Positions 1 to 8,363 of a stretch of DNA of 64,000 nucleotides are shown here, one piece after another. A program made the position numbers and the translations under genes. The notes under the pieces are model-generated. The model searched no databases. It was not told the origin of the DNA and saw only the letters and a program-made list of their open reading frames with translations. The stretch covers positions 47,222 to 111,221 of the forward strand of contig CANOKL010000007.1 of assembly GCA_947566645.1 (NCBI GenBank), read 5' to 3'. The number at the start of each line of letters is the position of its first letter. Within the stretch, counting starts at the first letter, position 1. The stretch comes from an uncultured Lachnospiraceae bacterium. Lineage in GTDB: Bacteria; Bacillota; Clostridia; Lachnospirales; Lachnospiraceae.

Positions 1-632
1 TCGCGGCGGCAGGAGGCATGGAGGAACTGGACGCCATCCGTCTTGTCCGTACGAGAGGCATTCTCATGCAGAACACCGTCCCGGCAGGGGAGGGCGCCAT
101 GTGCGCTGTAATCGGCATGAAGACCGGGCAGATTGAGGAAGTTCTGAATGGCAGGGAGGATGTATCCATCGCCAATTACAACTGTCCGGGACAGATCGTA
201 ATTACAGGAAGGACCTCCGCCGTAGAGGAGGCGCAGGAAGCATTAAAGGAAGCAGGAGCAAGGCGTACGGTCATGTTAAATGTCAGCGGGCCGTTCCACT
301 CTCCACTTCTCATTCCGGCTGGCGAAGAGCTTTGGAAGGAACTGGAGAAAACGGCATTTTCAAAGCTTCAGATTCCATATGTGACCAATGTCCTTGCAGA
401 GACAGTAGATGATATTTCACAGACAAAGGAGCTTCTTAAGAAGCAGGTAAGTTCTCCTGTAAAATGGATGCAGAGCATGGAGCATATGATTGCAGAGGGT
501 ACAGACACTTTCGTAGAGATCGGCCCAGGAAAGACGCTTGCAGGATTCATGAAGAAAATCAACCGTGAAGTAAAGGTATATAACATTTCCACATGGGAAG
601 ATGTGGAGAAGGTGGCAGGTGAATTATGTTAG
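1..632 (+). CDS. fabD: Malonyl-CoA:ACP transacylase, 3' part (5' end outside window)
   Basis: FabD moves the malonyl group from CoA to acyl carrier protein, supplying the two-carbon donor for type II fatty acid synthesis in the cytosol. The reading frame is open from base 3 with no start, so the gene begins upstream; the nucleophile motif GHSLGE should lie there. Visible are the conserved PAGEGAM stretch near the beginning and VSGPFHSPLL, whose His is the catalytic base, then VEIGPGKTLAGF near the C-terminus, all typical of the family. The stop overlaps the fabG start by seven bases, which suggests translational coupling. The methionine at base 18 is internal and is not a start. The identification is firm from these motifs and the following fab genes. 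Confidence 0.95.
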   Translation, partial: AAAGGMEELDAIRLVRTRGILMQNTVPAGEGAMCAVIGMKTGQIEEVLNGREDVSIANYNCPGQIVITGRTSAVEEAQEALKEAGARRTVMLNVSGPFHSPLLIPAGEELWKELEKTAFSKLQIPYVTNVLAETVDDISQTKELLKKQVSSPVKWMQSMEHMIAEGTDTFVEIGPGKTLAGFMKKINREVKVYNISTWEDVEKVAGELC

Positions 633-1366
633 AAGGAAAAGTAGCACTGGTGACAGGGGCATCCCGCGGAATCGGAAGCGAGATTGCAAAGAAACTGGCA
701 TCCCAGGGTGCGGCAGTGATTCTTAATTTCAACGGCTCAAAGGAAAAGGCAGAAGAGGTTAAGAAGGAAATCGAAGCCTCTGGCGGGACAGCAGCACTCT
801 GCCAGCTTGATGTATCCGACTATGCAGCATGTGAGGAATGCATGAAGGACATCATCACAGAATACGGGCATCTGGATATTCTGGTAAATAATGCGGGAAT
901 CACAAGGGACGGTCTTCTTATGAAGATGTCCGAAGAGGATTTTGACCGGGTGATTCAGATTAACCTGAAAGGGGCGTTCCATACTATCCGGTTTGCATCC
1001 CGGCAGATGCTGAAGCAGAAAAGCGGACGTATCATTAACATTTCCTCCGTGGTGGGCGTTGCAGGAAATGCCGGACAGGCAAACTATGCAGCGGCAAAGG
1101 CGGGAATCATTGGCCTTACGAAGACAGCAGCAAAGGAGCTTGCTTCCAGGGGAATTACGGTAAATGCTATTGCACCGGGATTTATTGATACAGATATGAC
1201 AGCAGGACTTTCCGATAAGGTAAAGGAGGCGGCAGCAGCGCAGATCCCCCTTGGTACATTTGGAAAGCCCGCAGATGTTGCAGCCGCAGTTTCATTTCTT
1301 GCATCAGAGGATGCGGGCTATATTACCGGCCAGGTTCTCCATGTGGACGGCGGCATGGTTATGTAG
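626..1366 (+). CDS. fabG: 3-oxoacyl-ACP reductase FabG
   Basis: FabG is the NADPH-dependent reductase that turns 3-ketoacyl-ACP into 3-hydroxyacyl-ACP. The 246-residue product is the normal length for this short-chain dehydrogenase. The Rossmann glycine motif TGASRGIG spans residues 10-17, NNAG lies at 88-91, and the catalytic Ser141, Tyr154 and Lys158 sit in the SVVG...QANYAAAK segment, spaced as in E. coli FabG. The C-terminal GQVLHVDGGMVM is typical. The ATG lies inside the end of fabD, so the two are probably co-translated. It is followed by a 127-base gap with a strong hairpin before fabF. Confidence 0.97.
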   Translation: MLEGKVALVTGASRGIGSEIAKKLASQGAAVILNFNGSKEKAEEVKKEIEASGGTAALCQLDVSDYAACEECMKDIITEYGHLDILVNNAGITRDGLLMKMSEEDFDRVIQINLKGAFHTIRFASRQMLKQKSGRIINISSVVGVAGNAGQANYAAAKAGIIGLTKTAAKELASRGITVNAIAPGFIDTDMTAGLSDKVKEAAAAQIPLGTFGKPADVAAAVSFLASEDAGYITGQVLHVDGGMVM

Positions 1367-1425
1367 GGGCAGGGGTAACTGCCAGGCAGGTCTGTGCAGT
1401 AAATTCACGGATCCGCTGAGTGGTT

Positions 1426-1462
1426 AGGAACTGTATGTAAAAGTTATTTACACACAGTTCCT
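1426..1462 (+). promoter_or_regulatory. Inverted repeat / hairpin just upstream of fabF
   Basis: Two 16-base arms, starting AGGAACTGT and ending ACAGTTCCT, pair with a single A-C mismatch around a five-base loop. The hairpin lies about 21 bases before the fabF ribosome site. No T-run follows, so it is not a classic terminator. It could be an mRNA processing or stability element that sets FabF levels separately from FabG, or a regulator site. It does not resemble the streptococcal FabT consensus. Function is inferred only. Confidence 0.5.
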
Positions 1463-1493
1463 TATGAGTAAGGAACAGTTACGAGGAGGATAT

Positions 1494-2732
1494 ATGAAGA
1501 GAAGAGTTGTAGTAACAGGTCTGGGAGCAGTAACTCCTATTGGAAATACAGTGCCGGAGTTCTGGGACAGTGTGCGTGCCGGAAAAGTTGGAATCGGCGA
1601 GATTACTAAGTTTGACACTTCGGATTATAAGGTTAAGATTGCGGCAGAGGTGAAGAATTTTACAGCGCGCGAGCGGATGGATGCCAAGGCCGCAAGACGT
1701 ATGGAGCCTTTTGCCCAGTATGCGGTTGCGGCGGCAATTGAGGCATATGAGGATGCAGGACTTGATATTGAGAAAGAGGATCCGTACCGTGCAGGTGTAA
1801 TCGTAGGATCTGGCGTCGGAAGCCTTGCAGAGGTAGAGCGGGAGTATGACCGCATTCAGACAAAGGGACCGGCAAAGGTGAATCCTCTCATGGTTCCGCT
1901 CATGATCTCCAACATGGCGGCAGGGAATATTTCCATTCAGCTGGGACTAAAGGGAAAATGTACCAATGTAGTGACTGCCTGTGCGTCAGGAACCCACTGT
2001 ATCGGTGACGCGTTCCGCGCAATTCAGTATGGTGATGCAGATATGATGATTGCAGGAGGAACCGAGAGCTGTATCTGTCCGTCAGGCGTGGCGGGATTTA
2101 CCGCGCTTACCGCACTGTCCTCCGCACAGGATCCGCTTCGTGCGTCCATTCCATTTGATAAAGACAGAGACGGCTTTGTGCTCGGAGAGGGTGCAGGGAT
2201 CGTTGTACTGGAGGAACTGGAGCATGCGAAAAAGAGAGGAGCCAGGATCTATGCAGAATTAGCAGGCTATGGAGCTACAGCAGACGCTTACCATATTACA
2301 TCCCCGGCAGAGGACGGAAGCGGCGCGGCAAAGGCCATGGAGCTTGCCATGGAAGAAGGAGGCATAGAGCCCTCAGATGTGGATTATATTAATGCGCACG
2401 GTACAGGAACACACCACAATGACTTGTTTGAGACAAAAGCAATCAAGGCAGCTCTGAAAGAGGAGGCCGGAAAGGTTGTGATTAATTCAACCAAATCCAT
2501 GATCGGCCATCTTCTGGGCGCGGCAGGCGGCGTGGAATTTGTCACCTGTGTGAAAAGCATGCAGGATAGCTTTATCCATCAGACAGTGGGTACAAAGGAG
2601 CCTGATGCAGAGTGTGATCTGAATTACGCCATCGGTGCGCCTGTCAAAAAGGAGCTTCAATATGTGATGACGAACTCCCTCGGATTTGGCGGTCACAATG
2701 CAACATTGTTAATAAAAAAGTATGAGGGATAA
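1494..2732 (+). CDS. fabF: 3-oxoacyl-ACP synthase II (beta-ketoacyl-ACP synthase)
   Basis: FabF condenses malonyl-ACP with acyl-ACP in the elongation cycle. With the start at ATG 1494 the product has 412 residues, matching the family. This start is preferred to an in-frame upstream ATG at 1464 because GAGGAGG ends four bases before it and the protein then opens with MKRRVVVTGLG. The catalytic triad is complete: Cys163 in TACASGTHC, His302 in NAHGTGTHHND and His339 in KSMIGHLLGAAG. GFGGHNATL near the C-terminus is also diagnostic. It is the third fab gene of the cluster and is followed 48 bases later by accB. Confidence 0.97.
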   Translation: MKRRVVVTGLGAVTPIGNTVPEFWDSVRAGKVGIGEITKFDTSDYKVKIAAEVKNFTARERMDAKAARRMEPFAQYAVAAAIEAYEDAGLDIEKEDPYRAGVIVGSGVGSLAEVEREYDRIQTKGPAKVNPLMVPLMISNMAAGNISIQLGLKGKCTNVVTACASGTHCIGDAFRAIQYGDADMMIAGGTESCICPSGVAGFTALTALSSAQDPLRASIPFDKDRDGFVLGEGAGIVVLEELEHAKKRGARIYAELAGYGATADAYHITSPAEDGSGAAKAMELAMEEGGIEPSDVDYINAHGTGTHHNDLFETKAIKAALKEEAGKVVINSTKSMIGHLLGAAGGVEFVTCVKSMQDSFIHQTVGTKEPDAECDLNYAIGAPVKKELQYVMTNSLGFGGHNATLLIKKYEG

Positions 2733-2780
2733 TCAATAGAATACGATTTGATCCCGGAACCTGGAAAGGAACTTTTGAAT

Positions 2781-3320
2781 ATGGAATTTGATAATTTGAT
2801 AAAGTTAATTCGTACGGTCTCAGAGTCCGGTCTTGATGAATTCAAATATGAAGCAGCCGGGGTGAAGCTTCGTCTGACAAAAGGGAAATACTGCAGCCAG
2901 AACCAGGGCGTTGGAAGAGAATTTCTTCAGACAGGCGAAGTGGTGCAGAGCATGGCGGAGACAGAACAGATATCCCCGGCCCGGACTGTGCAGGAGCAGC
3001 CGGCAGGGACCGCGCCTTCAGAGAAGGCAGTGACAGTAGTGGATACAGCCGCTGCCGCAGAGCAGGGGAAGGAGACAGAGCCTTTTGGAAATCTTGTAGT
3101 ATCCCCGCTTGTGGGAACCTTTTATACGGCCCCGTCTGAGGATGCGGAGCCCTTCGTATCAGTGGGCGATACCGTGAAAAAGGGACAGACACTGGCGATT
3201 ATTGAGGCCATGAAGCTGATGAATGAGATTGAAAGCGAGTATGACGGTACGATAACAGAGATATTGGTAAATAACGCAGAGCCGGTAGAATACGGGCAGC
3301 CGCTATTTAGAATCAGCTAG
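2781..3320 (+). CDS. accB: Biotin carboxyl carrier protein of acetyl-CoA carboxylase
   Basis: This is the biotin carrier subunit of acetyl-CoA carboxylase, which swings carboxybiotin between AccC and the carboxyltransferase. The 179-residue protein has an N-terminal helical part, a flexible linker rich in Ala, Pro, Thr and Glu (about residues 55-100), and a C-terminal biotinyl domain with EAMKLMNE, where Lys145 is the biotinylation site. ATG 2781 is chosen because the protein then begins [10 protein letters not shown] as in homologues; the frame also has a TTG at 2748. It lies between fabF and fabZ, the usual Firmicute order. Confidence 0.95.
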   Translation: MEFDNLIKLIRTVSESGLDEFKYEAAGVKLRLTKGKYCSQNQGVGREFLQTGEVVQSMAETEQISPARTVQEQPAGTAPSEKAVTVVDTAAAAEQGKETEPFGNLVVSPLVGTFYTAPSEDAEPFVSVGDTVKKGQTLAIIEAMKLMNEIESEYDGTITEILVNNAEPVEYGQPLFRIS

Positions 3321-3332
3321 GAGGAAGGAACC

Positions 3333-3761
3333 ATGAAGCATTTAACAATCAGTCAGATTAAGGAAATCATACCGCACCGTCATCCGTTTCTTCTGATTGA
3401 CTATATTGAAGACTATGAGCCCGGGGAATATGCGGTGGGTTATAAATGTGTGACCTACAGGGAGGAATTTTTTGCCGGGCATTTTCCAGAGGAACCGGTT
3501 ATGCCCGGAGTGCTTACGGTAGAAGCCCTGGCTCAGACAGGGGCGGTCGCCATACTAAGCAAGGAAGAGAATAAGGGAAGAATTGCCTTCTTTGGCGGGA
3601 TTAATAAATGTAAATTTAAGGGAAAAATTGTTCCAGGGGATAAGGTCCGCCTGGAGACAAGGATTATAAAACAGAAAGGGCCTGTCGGAATCGGAGAGGC
3701 TGTTGCCAGTGTAGACGGTAAGGTTGTGGTAAGCGCAGAGCTGACGTTTTTTGTGCAATAA
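3333..3761 (+). CDS. fabZ: 3-hydroxyacyl-ACP dehydratase FabZ
   Basis: FabZ removes water from 3-hydroxyacyl-ACP to give trans-2-enoyl-ACP. The 142-residue hot-dog fold protein has the N-terminal [11 protein letters not shown] signature and the active-site stretch [14 protein letters not shown], giving His50, with the catalytic acid Glu64 in VEALAQ. An AGGAGGAAGG ribosome site precedes the ATG. Twelve bases separate it from accB, and accC follows after 16, so these genes are surely one transcript. An enoyl reductase (FabK or FabI) is not in view and presumably lies upstream of the window. Confidence 0.97.
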   Translation: MKHLTISQIKEIIPHRHPFLLIDYIEDYEPGEYAVGYKCVTYREEFFAGHFPEEPVMPGVLTVEALAQTGAVAILSKEENKGRIAFFGGINKCKFKGKIVPGDKVRLETRIIKQKGPVGIGEAVASVDGKVVVSAELTFFVQ

Positions 3762-3777
3762 GGACAGGTGATAAAAA

Positions 3778-5124
3778 GTGATTAAAAAGATATTGATTGC
3801 CAACCGGGGCGAGATTGCGGTGCGGATTATCCGCGCCTGCCGGGAGATGGGAATTGAGACTGTTGCAGTGTATTCCGAGGCAGACAAGGAGGCGCTGCAC
3901 ACAAAGCTTGCAGACGAGGCGGTCTGTATCGGCCCGGCGCCGTCCGCAGACAGCTATCTGAGTATGGAAAGTATTATCAGCGCCACGATTGTAAGCGGTG
4001 CAGATGCGATTCACCCGGGATTCGGGTTTTTGTCAGAAAACAGTAAATTTGCCGCGCTCTGTGAGCAGTGCAGTATTACCTTTATCGGGCCTTCTGCAAA
4101 GGTAATAGAGAGCCTTGGCAACAAGCAGGAAGCAAGAAACACCATGACAGCGGCAGGGGTTCCCGTTATTCCAGGAAGCAAGGAGCCAGTCTATACACCG
4201 CAGGACGGTGAGGAGACGGCGGCCTCTGTAGGCTATCCGGTCATTATTAAGGCTGCTCTTGGCGGAGGCGGCAAAGGAATGCGTGTGGCGCATACACCAG
4301 AGGAGTTTGTTACAGCTTTTCAGACGGCGCAGAAGGAAGCGCAGATGGCATTCGGCGACCAGACGATGTACATTGAGCATTTTGTGCAGCATCCGCGCCA
4401 TATTGAGTTTCAGATTCTTGCAGATCAGTTTGGAAATGTAATACATCTTGGAGAGCGGGACTGCTCAATACAGAGAAACCATCAGAAGATGATCGAAGAA
4501 TCTCCTTCTGCTGCTCTTTCAGAGGAGCTCAGGAAGAAGATGGGAGAGGCAGCGGTCCGGGCAGCAAAAGCGGCACATTATACGAATGCAGGTACAATTG
4601 AATTTCTGCTTGAAAAGAGTGGGAACTTTTATTTTATGGAGATGAATACCCGGATTCAGGTGGAGCATCCTGTTACAGAGTGGGTGACAGGAATCGACCT
4701 GATCAAGGCCCAGATCCGGATTGCGTCGGGAGAAAAGCTTTCTTATGAACAGAAGGATGTGAAACTGACAGGCCACTCCATTGAGTGCCGGATCAATGCA
4801 GAAAATCCAGAGAAAGGATTTCTTCCGTCCCCGGGTACGGTAAGGGATATGCACCTCCCGGGAGGCAAGGGAATCCGTATTGATTCTGCCATCTATAGCG
4901 GCTATACGATTCCGCCCTATTATGATTCAATGGTTGCAAAGCTTAGCGTATGGGCAAAAAACCGGAAGGAAGCAATCCGCAAGATGAGGAGTGCCCTTGG
5001 GGAAGTGATTATCGAAGGAATTGACACGAATGTGGATTACCAGTATGCTATTTTGAACAATCCAGATTATGTGGCAGGAAATGTTGATATAGAATTTATC
5101 GAAGGGTTTGAATATAAAAAGTAG
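3778..5124 (+). CDS. accC: Biotin carboxylase subunit of acetyl-CoA carboxylase
   Basis: AccC uses ATP and bicarbonate to carboxylate the biotin on AccB, the first half-reaction of malonyl-CoA formation. The 448-residue protein starts at GTG 3778, giving MIKKILIANRGEIAVRI, the canonical N-terminus. The ATP-grasp domain shows the glycine-rich loop AALGGGGKGMR, then GERDCSIQRNHQK, then EMNTRIQVEHPVTE with the metal-binding Glu and Asn. Length and domain order match stand-alone biotin carboxylases rather than pyruvate carboxylase. It sits between fabZ and the fused carboxyltransferase gene. Confidence 0.97.
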   Translation: MIKKILIANRGEIAVRIIRACREMGIETVAVYSEADKEALHTKLADEAVCIGPAPSADSYLSMESIISATIVSGADAIHPGFGFLSENSKFAALCEQCSITFIGPSAKVIESLGNKQEARNTMTAAGVPVIPGSKEPVYTPQDGEETAASVGYPVIIKAALGGGGKGMRVAHTPEEFVTAFQTAQKEAQMAFGDQTMYIEHFVQHPRHIEFQILADQFGNVIHLGERDCSIQRNHQKMIEESPSAALSEELRKKMGEAAVRAAKAAHYTNAGTIEFLLEKSGNFYFMEMNTRIQVEHPVTEWVTGIDLIKAQIRIASGEKLSYEQKDVKLTGHSIECRINAENPEKGFLPSPGTVRDMHLPGGKGIRIDSAIYSGYTIPPYYDSMVAKLSVWAKNRKEAIRKMRSALGEVIIEGIDTNVDYQYAILNNPDYVAGNVDIEFIEGFEYKK

Positions 5125-5172
5125 TGATTCGCTGGTGGATTTTTTTATGTTTGAGTGCAGAGGTGCAATGTT

Positions 5173-6900
5173 ATGAAGCTTGACAATATGTTTAAGAAGA
5201 CAAATTCTTCTGTGGATAAAAAGGGATATATTACCCTGGGCAGATCCGGACCCATGGTTCCGGAAGGCCTTCTTCGCAAATGTAATAAATGCGGAGCTGC
5301 AATTATCGCAGAGGATGTGAGGAGGGACAACTATATCTGCCCGAAATGCGGCGGATATTTCCGGGTTCATGCCTACCGGCGCATAGAGATGCTTGCGGAT
5401 GATGGCTCCTTTCAGGAGTGGGACTCCAGCCTCCAGGGGGGAAATCCGCTGGAGTACAGGGGTTACGAGGAAAAACTGGAAGGACTCAGAGAGAAAACCG
5501 GGCTTACGGAGGCTGTTGTCACAGGAAGAATGCTTATAAATGGAAGCGCGGCAGCGGTCGGAGTATGTGACGGCAGATTCCTTATGGCCAGTATGGGAGA
5601 GGCTGTGGGAGAGAAGATTACCCGGGCAGTGGAGCGTGCAACAGAGGAAGGGCTGCCGCTCATTCTTTTTGCCTGCTCAGGCGGTGCGCGTATGCAGGAG
5701 GGGATTATGTCCCTGATGCAGATGGCCAAGACTGCGGCTGCTATAAAGCGCCACAGTGACGCAGGGCTTTTATACATTAGTGTGCTGACCGATCCGACTA
5801 CAGGAGGAGTGACAGCAAGCTTTGCCATGCTGGGAGATGTGATTCTCGCAGAACCAAAAGCACTGATCGGATTTGCCGGACCCAGGGTAATTGAGCAGAC
5901 TATCCGTCAGAAGCTTCCAAAAGGATTCCAGCGGTCAGAGTTTCTGCTGGAGCATGGATTCATTGACGGGATCATCCGCCGGGAGAACATGAAAGAGACG
6001 TTGTCAGGCGTACTGAAGCTGCACGAGAAGGACAATGTCGTCTTGCCGGAGGAGGACGGAAGCTCTGACAGAAAACAGGGATACAATGGAGACGGATGGG
6101 ACGGGTACGGCCTGGAGGACCGGGACGCCTGGGCGCATGTGGAGGCATCAAGGCAGGCGGACCGCCCGGTCGGCAGTGATTATATAGAAGGATTATTTAC
6201 AGAGTTTACAGAGCTCCATGGAGACAGACACTATGGAGATGACAAAGCCATCATTGGAGGAATCGCACGTTTTCACGGCATACCGGTCACTGTAATCGCC
6301 CAGGCGAAGGGAACCGATACCAAGGGGAACATTGAACGCAATTTTGGTATGCCGTCGCCGGAGGGATACCGTAAGGCACTACGCCTGATGAAGCAGGCAG
6401 AGAAATTTTCCCGTCCTGTTATCTGCTTTGTAGATACCCCCGGGGCATTCTGCGGACTGGAGGCCGAGGAGCGCGGACAGGGCGAGGCAATCGCCCGGAA
6501 TCTATACGAGATGTCTGGTCTTAAGGTACCGGTTCTTTCCGTGGTGATCGGAGAGGGAGGAAGCGGCGGCGCACTTGCCATGGCAGTGGCTGACGAAGTG
6601 TGGATGCTGGAGAATTCCATTTACTCGGTTCTCTCTCCAGAAGGCTTTGCCAGTATATTGTGGAAGGACAGCTCCAAGGCAAAAGAAGCAGCAAGGGTGA
6701 TGAAGCTGACGGCCGGGGATTTGTATGATCTTGGAATTGTGGAGCGCGTGTTTGCAGAGCCGGATTCCTATACAAGGGAGACAATGGGGCAGACATTAGA
6801 TGCACTGGACCGGGAAATCAGTGTATTTTTACATAAATACTGCAGCCTTTCCGAAAAAGAACTGACAGAGCACCGTTACAGCCGATTCCGGAGGATGTAG
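5173..6900 (+). CDS. accDA: Fused acetyl-CoA carboxylase carboxyltransferase, beta-alpha (AccD-AccA)
   Basis: This single 575-residue protein joins both carboxyltransferase halves that are separate subunits in E. coli and many Firmicutes. The AccD part begins with a four-cysteine zinc ribbon (Cys37, Cys40, Cys56, Cys59 in CNKCG and CPKCG) followed by a crotonase-like domain with FACSGGARMQEG and TDPTTGGVTASFA. From about residue 320 the AccA part follows, with ELHGDRHYGDD, FVDTPGAFCG and GEGGSGGALA. ATG 5173 is preferred to GTG 5155 because AGAGGTG precedes it at normal spacing. The frame is uninterrupted, so the fusion is real rather than an adjoining pair. It ends the fatty acid operon. Confidence 0.95.
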   Translation: MKLDNMFKKTNSSVDKKGYITLGRSGPMVPEGLLRKCNKCGAAIIAEDVRRDNYICPKCGGYFRVHAYRRIEMLADDGSFQEWDSSLQGGNPLEYRGYEEKLEGLREKTGLTEAVVTGRMLINGSAAAVGVCDGRFLMASMGEAVGEKITRAVERATEEGLPLILFACSGGARMQEGIMSLMQMAKTAAAIKRHSDAGLLYISVLTDPTTGGVTASFAMLGDVILAEPKALIGFAGPRVIEQTIRQKLPKGFQRSEFLLEHGFIDGIIRRENMKETLSGVLKLHEKDNVVLPEEDGSSDRKQGYNGDGWDGYGLEDRDAWAHVEASRQADRPVGSDYIEGLFTEFTELHGDRHYGDDKAIIGGIARFHGIPVTVIAQAKGTDTKGNIERNFGMPSPEGYRKALRLMKQAEKFSRPVICFVDTPGAFCGLEAEERGQGEAIARNLYEMSGLKVPVLSVVIGEGGSGGALAMAVADEVWMLENSIYSVLSPEGFASILWKDSSKAKEAARVMKLTAGDLYDLGIVERVFAEPDSYTRETMGQTLDALDREISVFLHKYCSLSEKELTEHRYSRFRRM

Positions 6901-6909
6901 GTATTATGT

Positions 6910-6958
6910 GTTACTATTCACGGCCCGTAAGGCCGTTCATAGTAACGGGAATAGTAAC
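6910..6958. repeat. Short palindromic dispersed element with GTTACTATTC ends
   Basis: Inverted arms GTTACTATTCACGGCC (6910-6925) and GGCCGTTCATAGTAAC (6931-6946) flank a five-base loop, and a further GAATAGTAAC closes the outer repeat at 6958. The same end sequence recurs at about 19.9, 40.5 and 45.7 kb, so this is the smallest copy of a dispersed family. It lies directly after accDA and before the fabT promoter. No T-run follows, but the hairpin could still end or shield the fab/acc transcript. Confidence 0.7.
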
Positions 6959-6964
6959 TACTAT

Positions 6965-7010
6965 TCAATTCAAAAAGTAATTGATTCTTAAGAGGAAAAC
7001 GGGTTATAAT
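6965..7010 (+). promoter_or_regulatory. Promoter of the fabT-like gene with overlapping inverted repeat
   Basis: A -35 box TTGATT (6981-6986) and a perfect -10 TATAAT (7005-7010) are 18 bases apart, 37 bases before the MarR start codon. The inverted repeat TCAATT-N8-AATTGA (6965-6984) overlaps the -35 box. MarR regulators often bind such repeats in their own promoter, so an autoregulatory operator is a reasonable inference. The boxes are seen; binding is not shown. Confidence 0.6.
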
Positions 7011-7046
7011 AAAAGTACAGCAAAGAAACAGGAAGGTCAGGAAAAG

Positions 7047-7490
7047 ATGGGAGAGGAATATAGGACAATCAACAATGTCCTGGTAAGTCTGATTAATGAG
7101 ATCTGGAAGCTTGAAGGAGACGCGATTATTACCAGGGAATTTGCAGACATCACGAATAACGATATGCATGTAATCGAAGCCGTCGGACTGGGAGACGGCG
7201 GGAATATGTCTTCCATCGCAAAGAAGCTGAATGTTACGGTAGGCACTCTTACAATTGCCATGAATAATCTGGTGAATAAAAAGTATGTGGAGCGCAGAAG
7301 GAGCGAAAAGGACCGCCGGGTTGTACTTGTAAGGCTGACAGACAGAGGCATTGCCGCATACCGTCATCATGAAGATTACCACAGACAGATGACTGAGGCG
7401 ATTCTTAAGAAGATCGACAGGACAGAGCTCCCGGTGCTCATGAAGATGCTGGACGCTGTAACAGAATTCTTTAAAGGCTATAATAAATGA
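7047..7490 (+). CDS. fabT: MarR-family regulator, FabT-like
   Basis: This 147-residue winged-helix protein is very likely the fatty acid synthesis repressor of this cluster. It has NNDMHVIEAVGL, MSSIAKKLNVTVGTLT (recognition helix), then YVERRRSEKDRRVVLVRLT (the wing), which closely follows FabT of streptococci. In those bacteria FabT represses fab genes when long-chain acyl-ACP is present. Here the gene follows the acc genes instead of leading the cluster, and has its own promoter. ATG 7047 is chosen on the AGGAAGG upstream and on family length; the frame extends to an earlier TTG that overlaps the promoter. It is probably co-transcribed with the sirtuin gene 16 bases downstream. Confidence 0.85.
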   Translation: MGEEYRTINNVLVSLINEIWKLEGDAIITREFADITNNDMHVIEAVGLGDGGNMSSIAKKLNVTVGTLTIAMNNLVNKKYVERRRSEKDRRVVLVRLTDRGIAAYRHHEDYHRQMTEAILKKIDRTELPVLMKMLDAVTEFFKGYNK

Positions 7491-7506
7491 AAAGGAGCGG
7501 CGGCCT

Positions 7507-8244
7507 ATGTCAGAAAAGTATGAAGCAGAGACTGCAGAATTGCAGAGGATTATCGACGACAGCGAGCGCATTGTCTTTTTCGGCGGTGCGGGTGTATCTA
7601 CGGAGAGCAATATTCCGGATTTCAGAAGTGCGGACGGACTGTATCAGCAGAAGTATAAGTACTCTCCGGAACAGATTGTAAGCCATAGTTTTTTTGTGCA
7701 GAACACAAAAGGGTTTTATGACTTTTATAAAGACAAGATGATGTTCCTTGACGCGAAGCCCAATGCTGCCCATAAGAAGCTTGCAGAGCTTGAACGGGCA
7801 GGCAGATTAATGGCAGTAATCACACAGAATATCGACGGGCTTCATCAGGCTGCAGGGAGTGAAGCAGTATATGAGCTTCACGGCAGCATTCACCGTAATT
7901 ACTGTCAGCGCTGCGGGAAATTCTATGATGCAAAGTATGTGAAGGAATCAGAAGGGATCCCGAAGTGCGTGTGCGGCGGGACGATCAAGCCAGATGTAGT
8001 GCTGTATGAAGAAGGTCTGGATTCCGGAATTATTCAGAACAGTATCCGTGCGATTAGTGAGGCGGATACGCTGATTATAGGGGGAACGTCCCTGGTGGTG
8101 TATCCGGCAGCGGGCTTTATTGATTATTTCCGCGGGAAGCATCTTGTAGTGATTAATAAGAGTGCGACTGCGAGAGAGGTGGGGGCAGAGCTTACCATTG
8201 CAGCTCCCATTGGAGAGATTTTAGGGAAAATTCATGTTTCATGA
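7507..8244 (+). CDS. NAD-dependent protein deacylase (sirtuin)
   Basis: This 245-residue Sir2 protein removes acetyl or longer acyl groups from lysines, using NAD. The NAD-binding motif GGAGVSTESNIPDFRS spans residues 26-41, TQNIDGLH follows at 107-113, the catalytic His125 is in YELHGS, and four cysteines (133, 136, 154, 156) form the zinc site. AAGGAG precedes the ATG. It follows the fabT-like gene by 16 bases, so an operon is likely; a link between acyl-group metabolism and deacylation is attractive but unproven. A strong terminator closes the unit. Confidence 0.93.
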   Translation: MSEKYEAETAELQRIIDDSERIVFFGGAGVSTESNIPDFRSADGLYQQKYKYSPEQIVSHSFFVQNTKGFYDFYKDKMMFLDAKPNAAHKKLAELERAGRLMAVITQNIDGLHQAAGSEAVYELHGSIHRNYCQRCGKFYDAKYVKESEGIPKCVCGGTIKPDVVLYEEGLDSGIIQNSIRAISEADTLIIGGTSLVVYPAAGFIDYFRGKHLVVINKSATAREVGAELTIAAPIGEILGKIHVS

Positions 8245-8250
8245 TGAAGA

Positions 8251-8289
8251 GTCATGTATTCCGTGCAGACACGGAATACATGACCTTTT
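8251..8289 (+). terminator. Rho-independent terminator after the sirtuin gene
   Basis: A perfect 15-base stem (8251-8265 with 8270-8284) and a four-base loop, followed by CTTTTG, lie just after the sirtuin stop codon. Confidence 0.85.
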
Positions 8290-8363
8290 GATATTCGTGT
8301 TTTGGTGTAGCATATTGTTAATTGGTGTGGGTTATACTAGACGCTCTAAGGGGGAGAGTATCT

